Assembly: GCF_004217145.1 (NCBI RefSeq) | Contig: NZ_SHKR01000015.1 | Location: 496,001 to 560,000 of the forward strand | DNA: 64,000 nt | Direction: 5' to 3' | Source: Kribbella rubisoli | Lineage (GTDB): Bacteria > Actinomycetota > Actinomycetes > Propionibacteriales > Kribbellaceae | Shown: one piece after another, positions 43,335 to 52,471 of the stretch | How positions within the stretch are numbered: position 1 is the stretch's first letter | How the letters are laid out: every line of letters starts with the position of its first letter | Notes under the pieces: generated by a model | Database searches by the model: none | The model's input: only the letters and a program-made list of their open reading frames with translations | Told to the model about the DNA's origin: nothing | Made by a program: the position numbers and the translations under genes

Positions 43335-44885
43335 ATGGCGCCGCCTGTCATTCTGAAGGTCATCGTGACGAACCGCGCCGCGGCGCGGGCGAAGTACGGC
43401 GCGGGCGGGTGGCGGCAGATTCGGGCTGCCGTCACTGCGCTCGTCAAGGCAGACGCTGCCAGGGGGATCACCACCCGGCTGATAGCACTGGATTCGGCTG
43501 CTGACGCCCGCAAGGTCGGCGCCGCCCAGATTTCCGCTGTGGCCGATGTCGCCGGCACGAAGGCGCTCATCGACCAGATCTTCACCGCATGGGACCCGGC
43601 GTACCTCATGCTGCTCGGCGGTCCGGAGCTGGTCTGTCTGGTGAATCTCCAGAATCCCTTGTGGACCGGCGATCCGCAGGACGATCCGGACCAGTTCATC
43701 CCGAGCGACCTGCCGTACGCCTGCCCGACCCCGCTGACCTTCGCGGCCTCCGCCTATCGCGGCCCGACCCGGGTGGTCAGCCGAATGCCCGACCTCACCG
43801 GGGTGCACGACTGCGGCGCCCTGCTCACGCAGCTCGACCTCGCCGCGACCGCCCGAACGATGATCCGGCTCTCCCCGGAGCCGGTGTTCGCGGTGAGCGC
43901 GAAGGTGTGGCAGGTCTCGACCCGGAAGTCGATCGCGGGCCTGCCGGACGTGAGCGGCGTCGTGAACACGTCGCCGGCGGAGGGCCCGAGCTGGACCAAG
44001 AACCAGTTCGCGCCGAGGCTGCATTTCGTCAACTGTCACGGCGCCGAGTTCGATCCGGACTGGTACGGGCAGGCCACGCCCAGCAACTGGAATCTCCCGA
44101 CGGCTCTTGCCGCCAAGAACCTCCCGGGCCTGGCCGGTCAGGTGGTCGCCGCCGAGTGCTGCTACGGCTCTGCCCATTGGCCGCCATCGGCTGCGGGCGG
44201 CCAGGCCGGCCTGGCAATGACCTACCTGATCAACGGCGCCGCGGGAGTCTTCGCTGCGACGACCGTTGCCTACGGCCCGGCCAGCACGAACAACTACGCT
44301 GATGTGATGTGCCGGCTGTTCGGTGAAGAGGTGCTCAACGGCGCGTCGCTCGGCCGAGCCGTGCTGGCGGCGAGGCAGCGGTATGTGGCCGGCCAGCCGT
44401 TCATTGATCCGACCGATGTGAAGACGCTCGCGCAGTTCCAGCTGCTCGGTGATCCCTCCGCCGTACCGTTTCAGATGCCGGACGGCGGCTCTCCGCCCGC
44501 AGGCCGTCGCCGGCGGTCCGTTGTCGATCCACCGAAGGCGTCTGCAGCGACCCTGGCCCGCCGCGTCACCCTGACTGCAGTAGGGACGGCACTGGATCAG
44601 ACGATTCTGGCGAGTACGCCGGAAGCCCTGCCGCAAGCTGCCATCGACCGCGAGACGCTGGTCGGCTTGGTCGGTCGGGAACTCCCGTCGGACCTGGCGA
44701 TCCGCAGCTTCGGCACCGAGCGCACCGAGCGCACCGAGCGTGCAGCGGGCGGCGTACCGGCCGAGCGGTCGCCGCGCGTCCATGTCGCGTTCGTCCCGGC
44801 CGGCAGGCAACGTCCGCCGTCGCTGGTTCTGGTGCGGGAGCAACCGGGCGCCGACCCGGAGGTCCGGGTGGTGGTGCGTCGGTGA
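43335..44885 (+). CDS. C25/gingipain-like (caspase-fold) cysteine peptidase
   Basis: A 516-aa protein. The probable catalytic dyad is His235 in LHFVNCHGAEFD and Cys276 in VVAAECCYGSAHW, with the spacing and strand context of C25/caspase-like peptidases; the upstream IPSDLPYACP and GPTRVVSRMPDLTG match the pre-catalytic subdomain of gingipain-type enzymes. Neither a signal peptide nor a propeptide is seen, unlike secreted gingipains. The C terminus (from about 380) is a separate region with three tandem Thr-Glu-Arg units at 44714-44740. It overlaps the next gene by four bases (GTGA). Confidence 0.75.
   Translation: MAPPVILKVIVTNRAAARAKYGAGGWRQIRAAVTALVKADAARGITTRLIALDSAADARKVGAAQISAVADVAGTKALIDQIFTAWDPAYLMLLGGPELVCLVNLQNPLWTGDPQDDPDQFIPSDLPYACPTPLTFAASAYRGPTRVVSRMPDLTGVHDCGALLTQLDLAATARTMIRLSPEPVFAVSAKVWQVSTRKSIAGLPDVSGVVNTSPAEGPSWTKNQFAPRLHFVNCHGAEFDPDWYGQATPSNWNLPTALAAKNLPGLAGQVVAAECCYGSAHWPPSAAGGQAGLAMTYLINGAAGVFAATTVAYGPASTNNYADVMCRLFGEEVLNGASLGRAVLAARQRYVAGQPFIDPTDVKTLAQFQLLGDPSAVPFQMPDGGSPPAGRRRRSVVDPPKASAATLARRVTLTAVGTALDQTILASTPEALPQAAIDRETLVGLVGRELPSDLAIRSFGTERTERTERAAGGVPAERSPRVHVAFVPAGRQRPPSLVLVREQPGADPEVRVVVRR
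44714..44740 (+). repeat. Three tandem 9-bp repeats
   Basis: CACCGAGCG repeated three times inside the peptidase gene, encoding (Thr-Glu-Arg)3. A potential slippage site that keeps frame. Confidence 0.8.
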
Positions 44886-45124
44886 AGACGACCTCGACGA
44901 CCGGCACCATCTCGATCCGCCGAGTCGCGGCGGACTCGAAGAGTGATCAGGTGACGGTGGTTCTGACGACGCCGGATCACGCTTGGCTGTTGCGGCGTAC
45001 GGGGCAGCAGCCGTTCGGCATCGACCCGGACCTGGCCGAGCTCGACGGGAGAAGGGTGGCCGTCACCGGCTACGCGGGCGGAGGTGTCTTCCTGCTCACC
45101 GAGGATCCCGTCGCCCTCGATTAG
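44882..45124 (+). CDS. Small beta-rich protein
   Basis: An 80-aa protein (TISIRRVAADSKSDQVTVVLTT, DGRRVAVTGYAGGGVFLLTED), probably a small beta barrel. Its GTG overlaps the peptidase TGA by four bases, so it depends on peptidase translation; it could be an inhibitor or a partner of that enzyme (inference from coupling only). It ends 6 bp from the stop of the convergent 1,153-aa gene. No family recognised. Confidence 0.7.
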   Translation: MKTTSTTGTISIRRVAADSKSDQVTVVLTTPDHAWLLRRTGQQPFGIDPDLAELDGRRVAVTGYAGGGVFLLTEDPVALD

Positions 45125-45130
45125 GGACGG

Positions 45131-48100
45131 TCAGCTGAGCTGCAGCGACTTCGCCGCGGCGTGCGGCGAGGAGGTGACCAGCTGGTCGCCGGTCTGGGCC
45201 GTGTTCGCCCCGCCCAGCGCGAGATCGGCGGCGCTGATCTGATCCAGTTCGCTCATCACCACTGCCAGGAAGACCACCGCCGAGCCGGTTGCATCGGCGC
45301 TGAGATCGACGTCGAAGGTCACTGCCTTCGGGACTCGCGTGTCGACGCCGTCCGCGGGGCTCTGCCACAGGTCCGTCGATGCTCTCGACCAGCCGTCGGG
45401 CAGCGCTGCGGGCTGCGCGGCCGAGGGCGCGGCGGCCACCAGCGCGGGCCACAGCAGAGTGATCGGTACGACGCCGTCCGGGGGATAGCTGTGGCGCAGC
45501 AGCGCGACCTTCACTTTCGCTGCCGGCAGGGCGTCACTCCATCGATGATGGACGAGGACGTGGACCTTCAGGTGGCGTGCCTTCGTGGACACCTGGGCGC
45601 GATCGGTGGCCGGGCCGGCCTTGGGGACCTTCGCGAGCTGGGACTCCGTCGGTCCGGTAGCGGCGGCCGCACCGGTCGTATCGATGACGATGTCGGGGCT
45701 GTCGTCCCAATGAACGGGGTTCTGCTGGTCGCCGTTGAGCAGGGCGCCACCTGTCGGAGTCGGCAGGACCCGCCGCGTGTCGGTCGGATAGAGCCGCAGG
45801 AACGTCCGCGGTTTGGTGACCACCTGGCCGAGGTCTACCTCCCACACCCCGCGCGATTGGATCGCTGCTCGCAACAGCTTGACGCCGGAGCCGGAGAACA
45901 GCGAGAGGTCCTGGACGGCGGCCGTCGGCAGGCCGTTCATGAATCGCTCCCAGACCCACGAGTACGTCGGCGCGCCGCCGATGGTCAGCGTGCCTTTGAC
46001 CACGCCGACGCTGGTCGCGACGTACACCGTGCTCGGCAGGTCCGGATCGACGAGGACACCGAGCGCCGGTGACGTGACTCGGTCCGCCGGGGTCGACCAG
46101 GTGCCGTTCGCATGCGGGTTGCGCAGACCGGTCGGCATCCACTGGTCCTTGCCGTCGAAGAACCACAACGTGTCCCGTCCGGTGCCGCCGTACGGCGTGC
46201 CCGTCGTGGCGACGTAGCACGAGCCGAGCGGTCCCAAGGCAGGATCGTGCACAGACAGATCGCTCACGATGCCGGCTGCCGGGAGGAAGGCGAGCGGCTG
46301 CCCCGCTTGGAAGGCGGTTGTCTCGGCCCCGGGCAGTGGATCCTTGATCTTCTGCCGTGGCGTCGTGGCCATCGGCGTCCACGTGAAGGGCGCCGAAGCT
46401 CCGGCGGCGCGGCTGCCGACCATCCAGACCACGCCGGTCGCGTAGAGCGCGACCGCACGTAGCACGAGACGTCCGCCGGCGTCGTTGGGCGCGACGCTCA
46501 GCTTGACCGTGATGACACCGGAACCGCTCGCCCCGGTCCCCACATAGGTGCTGCTGCAGCAGTCCGTCGAGCCGACCGTGTCGCTGTAGGTGGCCGGCCC
46601 GGCCACCGGATTGAGCACGTCCTGGGCGAGGTTCGGATTGTCGCCGCCGCGCGGATCGGTTGCTGTCGGCAACGTCACCCAGGAGCGGCCCCAGTCGCGG
46701 CTGTACCAGACCCGGTCGCTGCCGAAGGCCAGGTGGGTCTCGTCGCCGTGTCTGACGGCTGTCGCGCCGGAGTAGAACAGGGATGCCTGGGACTCGATCG
46801 TCTCCGAGGTCTTGAGGGCGCTCTTCGCACGGGCCTGCCGGCGCTCGACGGGCGCGATGCCGGAACCGTCGCTGCTGTTCCAGGTCGCCTGGGTGTACTG
46901 CCGGAAGTACCGGCCCTTGTCGGCGGGGTCGAAGACGACTCCGCCGCCGTCGCCCCGGAACGACTGGCGCCAGACTCCGTCACCGGTACGGATCGCCGTT
47001 CCGTTGTCCTGGAATCCGGCCGCCACGACACCGGGGTTGGTCGGATGGCTCGCGACGAACCCGGGCTGCAGCACGGCCAGACCGTCGTTCAGGTTCGCGA
47101 ACGTGCCCGCATCTCCGTCGGCGTCGGAGCGGAACAGCCCGCCGTCGCAACCGACCCACAGCGTGTGTTTGGTCGCATCGGCCGGCGAGACCGGCCCGCC
47201 GCGTACGACGTGGACGTCGGCGTGCACCCCCTCGCCGACGAGGGTGGGGTTGGCCGCTGTCGCCGTTGTGTCGCACCGGTAGAGGGCCGCGTTCCATCCC
47301 GTCGACGTGGACACGGTCGCACCGCCGACGTAGACCCGGCCGGCGGTCGTCGGGTGGGTCTCGATGCACATGTCGTAGTCGGACTGGTCCGAGGCCGACA
47401 AGAACAGGTCCTCGGCCATCCCGGTCAGCCTGACCGCCGCGAGACCCGCCAGCGACGCCGCCGCGGCATCGACCAGCCACAACGCGGCCGGGGGATCCTG
47501 GCGCGAGTTGCCGGCGGGGATGACGGCGCGGCCGAGGGCGAAGAGCTTCGTGCCGTCAGTTGCCAGCCGTATGCGGGTGCCGCCCCGGTTCAGCCGGGCG
47601 GTCCGCGGGAGCGGATTCTTGGCGACGCCGGGCAGACCTACGGCCGTGAAGACCAGAGCTCCGAGGTTGATCGGGTTGGCGTCGGCGCCGGTCAGCTCGG
47701 CCGCCATCAGGGCGCTGGCAGTCGCCACCCAGATCCGCAGCTTGTCAGGTGCGAGACGGGTGAGGACCACATCGAGCGGCTGCGTCGCGAGGCCGTTGAC
47801 CCAGCTCACTGCCTTCGTCCACGTCCCGCCCGGGACCAGTACATAGAGGCCGTTCGTGGTCGCCGCGACGAGCTGATTCTTGACCGACGGATCGCCGGCG
47901 ATTCGGAAGAACCCGTGTCCCCGCAGGGTATCCGGGTCGGTGGTCCTGACATCGCCCTTGACCACCTGCCAGGCGCCGGCGGCTACCGCCGGGTCCCGGT
48001 TGAGGAAGCCGACGCCGAGGAGGTTTCCGCCGGGCAGGCCGCCGCCCGGGTCACCACCGGCCGGCAGCGCGGGCATCAGACCGCCGGCGGCGAGACGCGG

Positions 48101-48592
48101 CTCGCCGGTGCCGACCCAGACGACGTCGTCGGACCCGTCGTCCTGGGCGCCCCAGATCACGTGGACGGCGCCACAGGACAGGGCGCTCGAGATCGTCGCC
48201 ACGTCGCTGAGGTCGCTCAGCTGGAAGTCGTCCAACGGGGTCCAGGTCTCGCCGCGGTCGGCCGAGAACCAGGCCCCGCCGCCGGCCGAGGCGGCGTACA
48301 GACGGCGTCCCTTGACGGGTTCGATCTGGAGATCGCGGATCCGGCCCGCCACGTTGGGATCGCCGCCGGCCTGCCCGTTGGTCATCACGGTCGGGCCGAT
48401 CGGCAGCCAGAGGTTGTGGTCGCCGGACGGCGCGGTGTGCGCAACGGCGCGACGGCTGCGGCTGCGGGCCCGCTTGGGCAGCGGGCCGGTCGTGCCCGGA
48501 TCCTGCATCGGCCGGTACCGGTCGAGGAAGGCAGCGCGCGCCTGCGGCCTGTCGTCGCCCCTGGGCGGGGCGGGCCAGTCGTACCTCGCCAT
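45131..48592 (-). CDS. Giant BNR-type propeller protein
   Basis: An 1,153-aa protein without a signal peptide. After a basic N terminus (PKRARSRSRRAVAHT) the first blade reads IGPTVMTNGQ, VAGRIRDLQIEP, AASAGGGAWFSADRGETW, matching the layout of the 820-aa protein on the plus strand. More blades follow (VWYSRDWGRSWVTLP, LWVGCDGGLFRSDADGD). The last 250 residues look like a beta-sandwich with LFLRLYPTDTRRV-like strands. TAGGAGACC precedes the ATG and overlaps the stop of the upstream gene. Last gene of the minus-strand operon. Function unknown. Confidence 0.75.
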   Translation of the reverse strand: MARYDWPAPPRGDDRPQARAAFLDRYRPMQDPGTTGPLPKRARSRSRRAVAHTAPSGDHNLWLPIGPTVMTNGQAGGDPNVAGRIRDLQIEPVKGRRLYAASAGGGAWFSADRGETWTPLDDFQLSDLSDVATISSALSCGAVHVIWGAQDDGSDDVVWVGTGEPRLAAGGLMPALPAGGDPGGGLPGGNLLGVGFLNRDPAVAAGAWQVVKGDVRTTDPDTLRGHGFFRIAGDPSVKNQLVAATTNGLYVLVPGGTWTKAVSWVNGLATQPLDVVLTRLAPDKLRIWVATASALMAAELTGADANPINLGALVFTAVGLPGVAKNPLPRTARLNRGGTRIRLATDGTKLFALGRAVIPAGNSRQDPPAALWLVDAAAASLAGLAAVRLTGMAEDLFLSASDQSDYDMCIETHPTTAGRVYVGGATVSTSTGWNAALYRCDTTATAANPTLVGEGVHADVHVVRGGPVSPADATKHTLWVGCDGGLFRSDADGDAGTFANLNDGLAVLQPGFVASHPTNPGVVAAGFQDNGTAIRTGDGVWRQSFRGDGGGVVFDPADKGRYFRQYTQATWNSSDGSGIAPVERRQARAKSALKTSETIESQASLFYSGATAVRHGDETHLAFGSDRVWYSRDWGRSWVTLPTATDPRGGDNPNLAQDVLNPVAGPATYSDTVGSTDCCSSTYVGTGASGSGVITVKLSVAPNDAGGRLVLRAVALYATGVVWMVGSRAAGASAPFTWTPMATTPRQKIKDPLPGAETTAFQAGQPLAFLPAAGIVSDLSVHDPALGPLGSCYVATTGTPYGGTGRDTLWFFDGKDQWMPTGLRNPHANGTWSTPADRVTSPALGVLVDPDLPSTVYVATSVGVVKGTLTIGGAPTYSWVWERFMNGLPTAAVQDLSLFSGSGVKLLRAAIQSRGVWEVDLGQVVTKPRTFLRLYPTDTRRVLPTPTGGALLNGDQQNPVHWDDSPDIVIDTTGAAAATGPTESQLAKVPKAGPATDRAQVSTKARHLKVHVLVHHRWSDALPAAKVKVALLRHSYPPDGVVPITLLWPALVAAAPSAAQPAALPDGWSRASTDLWQSPADGVDTRVPKAVTFDVDLSADATGSAVVFLAVVMSELDQISAADLALGGANTAQTGDQLVTSSPHAAAKSLQLS

Positions 48593-48601
48593 CGCGGTCT
48601 C

Positions 48602-51600
48602 CTAGCTGCTCGTCGGCGTGCCGTCGGCCGGGGTGCCGGGATCGGGGGCGATCCGGATCCAGCCCTCTTGAACCTCCGGCTGGGTGTCGGGCAGCAGCGC
48701 CGACTGGGTCGCCGACAGGATCGGGTCGTCCCTCCAGCTCGAAGGGGTGTCCCGGTGGGTGAAGAGTTGTTCGGCCGGGAACGACGCCACCTTCGGCAGC
48801 CGGACCTTGTCAGCGTCGATCAGCAGCGGTCCGCTGCGCAGCGACGGCGCGATGGTCGCGAGACCGGGCTGAACCCAGTCCCTCGCCAGCGATTGGCTCG
48901 TCCGCGGCAGAATCCCGGTGCTGAGGTGCGCCTTGCCGCCGGGGTGCATCAGCAGGGTCAGCCGGATCGTCTGGCCGGGACGGATCCGGATGCTGCCTTC
49001 GGCATCGATGTACGGAAGCTCCGGATCGATCGGGACCGGGGCCAGCGGGGCGGCGTTGTCGGCATCCAGTACGCCGCGCCCGCGGCCGCTGGGCAGCGCC
49101 TCGTCCGCGATCACGCGGTCGACGAGGTGGAACACCGAGAAGTCGTCGTCGACGAAATAGCCGAGCAGGCCGTCGTCGGAACGGGTGACTTCACCGAGCC
49201 TGACCTCGAAGCTTTCCTGCGCGAGCGCGTCGTACGCCGCTTGCCGGCCGGTCCGCAGCGACTCGTCGGAGTACACGCGGTTGTCGAGATCGCGCTGTAC
49301 GTCGAGCGACAGCCGCGCAGTCACGACGGCGATCGGCCGGCCCACCACGCCGGCGATGTGTTCGGTGCCGAGCGAACCGAGCGGATCGACGGTCCACAGC
49401 GTCGTGTCGATGGCACGGAGCAGCGCCGACAACGCGGACTCCGCTCCGGCGCGGTCCGGCGTACCCTGCCGGGCTTTGGCATCGGCGGCGACGACGCCGG
49501 CGGCGATCCAGCCGACCCGGTGATGAGTGACATCGGGATCGTCGGTAGGTCCTGCCGCCGGCGCGACGTCCGTGCGGCCCGGTGCGATCTCCCAGGACAC
49601 TGCGTCCGAGAACGGATCGTGCAGGAGTTCGCCGAGCGGCCGGCCGTCGGTGGCGAACACCTCCAGCGACTCGTCGAGGTGGTCAGGGAGCAGGAAGCCG
49701 GCAACCGGATTCACCTGCGCGGCCGGATCGGCCTGATCGACGCGGGCCAAGGCTGCCTCCGTGGACGTCGACGTGGCGTCCACCAGGTCGAACCGCCAGC
49801 GGGACGGCGGCGTCAGCCGTGGGCGGCAGAGCATGGCACCGTCGTCGCCGTACCGGACCCGCTCCGGAACCAGCACCCGATCGAGTGGCAACGGTACCCA
49901 GCGACCGAAGGCGTCGACCAAGCGCGCCGATGTCATCGTGATCAGACCTTCGGCCAGCAGTCGGGGGAGAGCCGACACGACAGCCTGCCGGGTGCCGTCA
50001 TCGGCTTGCTCGGAGTCCTTGTGCAACAGCCCACGGTCATAGCTGAGCCCGAGCAGTTGCTCGCGAATGCCGTCCAGGGCGAGTGACATCAGATCGAGCT
50101 CGCGCAAGGAGTCGCGCAAACCCGCCAAGGCGTTCTCTGTCGACGGATCGGCCAGGCCGTGGCCGCCGATATCGCGCTGTCTCTCCTCGTTCAGCCAGCG
50201 GTCCAGGCCTGCGGCGATCGTGCCGGCCGCGCCTGCGGCCAGTGGAGAACGGCCTTGGAAAGTCAGCGTCTCGGACGCTGTCGGGAGCGTGTCGGCGAGC
50301 GGCTCGAGATCGGTTCCGGTCAGCTGCCAGCCGGTTGCGGGCACCAGACCGAAGCTCACCTCCCAATCGCAGAACAGCGGCCGCCAGGGTTGTCCCCAGA
50401 TCGTCACCCCTTCGGGATGCGCCCAGACGCCGGCCGAGAGGGAGGCACGCAGCAAGCCTTCGGTCGCCTTCTGCCGAGTGGCCGCGGAGTTCACCGCCGC
50501 GCCGGTGAAGGTCGCGAGCCGGCTGTCGTCGGCGGAGTAGTACGCGTGTGCGACGGCGGACTCGGCCAGGTACCGGATCGAGGCCAGGGAGCTGTCGGTC
50601 CCGCCGGCCTTGGCGCGGTTGGTCCGCCAGCTGCTGAGGAACGGGTCCTCTGCCAGGGACTCCCGGGCGAGGGCGAGGATCTCGTCCGGGATCGCGGCTG
50701 TGCCCAGACTCGCCAGCAGTTCGGCGCCGGCCAGAATTCCGCTGTGGCCGCGGGAGACCTGATCGGACAGCCGGCAGACCAGGACTCCGTTGGCTTCCTC
50801 GCGCTCGACCGCGGACAGGACGCGGCCGCCGCCGGCGACACCGACCATCGGCGCGGCCGGTTGGTGGAACGCGGGCGCCGGCCGCGGGACCTCGCGAACG
50901 ACGGCCGGGGCCGCGGGCGGCATCGCGTTGAGCAGCCCGTCGAAGCGCGAGATCGCTTGCGGTACGAACGTCTCCTTGGCAGTCAACTGCGGGCGCTCGA
51001 TGGCGCTCCACAACACACTGGCCTTCAGCACGATCGGGGTCTTGCCCGCGGTGCCCGAGACCGTCGTACGGCGGAAGCGCGCGCCCGGGTCGGCCGACGG
51101 CGCCGGCTTGTCGACGAATCGGTCGACGCCCTCGACGCCGCCGGGCTGCGAGACGAATCCGTGCGCGTGCTCGTATTCGGCGACGTCGGACCAGATGTCG
51201 CTGTTCCCGATCCGGATCAATTCGCCGGAGGCGAAGGCCGCCAGCAGCCGTTCGGCGTCGCGTCGAGCGTCATGGTCGGCTGGGTCGGCCGGGCCGAGGT
51301 CGGTGCCGGCCGCGGACAGTGTCGCCGCCAGCTCCGGGGTGGAACTGCCGAGCACCACCCGCAGGTCGTCGGACGCCGGCCGGCTGTCCGGGGTCGGTGC
51401 TCCGTTCAACGGGACGCCGTGGATGCGTCCGTGCAGCAAGGTCGTGCGCGTCGGCGCCGGCGGAAGTGCCGCCGCCGCGACCACGTCGTGCAGGAATCCG
51501 CTCACCATCGGCGAAAGGGTCTGCGCCACCGGACTGACCGAGCCTGGGAGTACGCCGGACGCGGCGGCCTTGCCGGCGTCGAACGCCAGCGGCTGGGTGT

Positions 51601-52471
51601 ACCGCTGGGTCGCCGGCAACCCGAAGGTGTCGGCCACGCGGTACCGCCGATCGGAAGCCGCGCGCTGATCCGTGTTGGTGCTCGGATGATCGGGGTCGTT
51701 CCATCTCAGGTCTTTCAGCCGGCTCCGGTAGCCGACGTCCGTGCCGACGCCGTCGAGCGGGTCATGTCCGGAGATCGACCACCACGCCGCCACGAGATAG
51801 GACACGGCGTCGCCCTCGACCTTCGTGCCGGTCAGGTCGGCCAGATCGTCGTAGAAGCTGAATCGGCCGAGCGCCGCGTCGTACGACTGGGCCCACGAGG
51901 CACCGCCGGCGTGCGCGGTCAGCTGGTCCGCGGGTACCGGATCGGCAACCGACGCTGGGACTCCAGCCGGCCAGTCGGACAGCGGCGTGACGTTGCCGGT
52001 GTCGGCCTCGACGACCCAGCCGGTCGCCAGGGGAGTGGGACTGCCCAGTGGTACGGCGAGCCGAATCACGACCCAGCGGTCCGGGAACACCGGCAGGCTG
52101 AGCCTGCGCCGGGTCGCGTCCCCAGGGGCGGCGGGATCGTCGACGAACGTCCCCCGGCTGAGCGCCGCGGGCGGCGACCACAGCAGGTGTACGCCGGGTG
52201 GGCGCGGCGTGCCGGCGTCGTTGACGTCCAACGGCGGGGGCTCGGTCTTGCCGTCCCGCCAGTGCAGCCGCACCATCGGCTCGGAATCGTTGCCTCCGGC
52301 CCGTACCACCAGCGCCTGGACGTCGACCGGAACGAGCAGCCGGGGCTCGCGGACGAGGAAGGTGTCGAAGTTGTTCAGGTCGGCCGCGATCGCGCCGAGC
52401 TGACTGAGCGCGGCCCAGCGAGGTGTCAACGCCGCCGCCCGCACCTGGTCCGGGTCGAACTGGCTCATCAC
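48602..52471 (-). CDS. Uncharacterised 1,289-aa protein
   Basis: A large soluble protein I cannot assign. Visible traits: a beta-rich opening third (RLHWRDGKTEPPPLDV, LPVFPDRWVVIRLAVPLG), a WWSISGHDPLDG motif near residue 235, helical middle segments, and a beta-rich C terminus (IRIRPGQTIRLTLLMHPGGKAHLSTG). No signal peptide, membrane helix, Walker motif or nuclease motif. The start is GTGATG: the GTG overlaps the upstream stop by four bases. It is the fourth gene of a coupled operon. It is as long as many structural or scaffold proteins, which suggests an assembly role (inference). Confidence 0.7.
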   Translation of the reverse strand: MMSQFDPDQVRAAALTPRWAALSQLGAIAADLNNFDTFLVREPRLLVPVDVQALVVRAGGNDSEPMVRLHWRDGKTEPPPLDVNDAGTPRPPGVHLLWSPPAALSRGTFVDDPAAPGDATRRRLSLPVFPDRWVVIRLAVPLGSPTPLATGWVVEADTGNVTPLSDWPAGVPASVADPVPADQLTAHAGGASWAQSYDAALGRFSFYDDLADLTGTKVEGDAVSYLVAAWWSISGHDPLDGVGTDVGYRSRLKDLRWNDPDHPSTNTDQRAASDRRYRVADTFGLPATQRYTQPLAFDAGKAAASGVLPGSVSPVAQTLSPMVSGFLHDVVAAAALPPAPTRTTLLHGRIHGVPLNGAPTPDSRPASDDLRVVLGSSTPELAATLSAAGTDLGPADPADHDARRDAERLLAAFASGELIRIGNSDIWSDVAEYEHAHGFVSQPGGVEGVDRFVDKPAPSADPGARFRRTTVSGTAGKTPIVLKASVLWSAIERPQLTAKETFVPQAISRFDGLLNAMPPAAPAVVREVPRPAPAFHQPAAPMVGVAGGGRVLSAVEREEANGVLVCRLSDQVSRGHSGILAGAELLASLGTAAIPDEILALARESLAEDPFLSSWRTNRAKAGGTDSSLASIRYLAESAVAHAYYSADDSRLATFTGAAVNSAATRQKATEGLLRASLSAGVWAHPEGVTIWGQPWRPLFCDWEVSFGLVPATGWQLTGTDLEPLADTLPTASETLTFQGRSPLAAGAAGTIAAGLDRWLNEERQRDIGGHGLADPSTENALAGLRDSLRELDLMSLALDGIREQLLGLSYDRGLLHKDSEQADDGTRQAVVSALPRLLAEGLITMTSARLVDAFGRWVPLPLDRVLVPERVRYGDDGAMLCRPRLTPPSRWRFDLVDATSTSTEAALARVDQADPAAQVNPVAGFLLPDHLDESLEVFATDGRPLGELLHDPFSDAVSWEIAPGRTDVAPAAGPTDDPDVTHHRVGWIAAGVVAADAKARQGTPDRAGAESALSALLRAIDTTLWTVDPLGSLGTEHIAGVVGRPIAVVTARLSLDVQRDLDNRVYSDESLRTGRQAAYDALAQESFEVRLGEVTRSDDGLLGYFVDDDFSVFHLVDRVIADEALPSGRGRGVLDADNAAPLAPVPIDPELPYIDAEGSIRIRPGQTIRLTLLMHPGGKAHLSTGILPRTSQSLARDWVQPGLATIAPSLRSGPLLIDADKVRLPKVASFPAEQLFTHRDTPSSWRDDPILSATQSALLPDTQPEVQEGWIRIAPDPGTPADGTPTSS

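Noticed and set aside
46733-50086. Long open frame of over 1,100 codons on the plus strand
   Set aside because: Antisense to two better-supported minus-strand genes; composition is Arg/Gly/Val-rich shadow coding with no ribosome site or motif.
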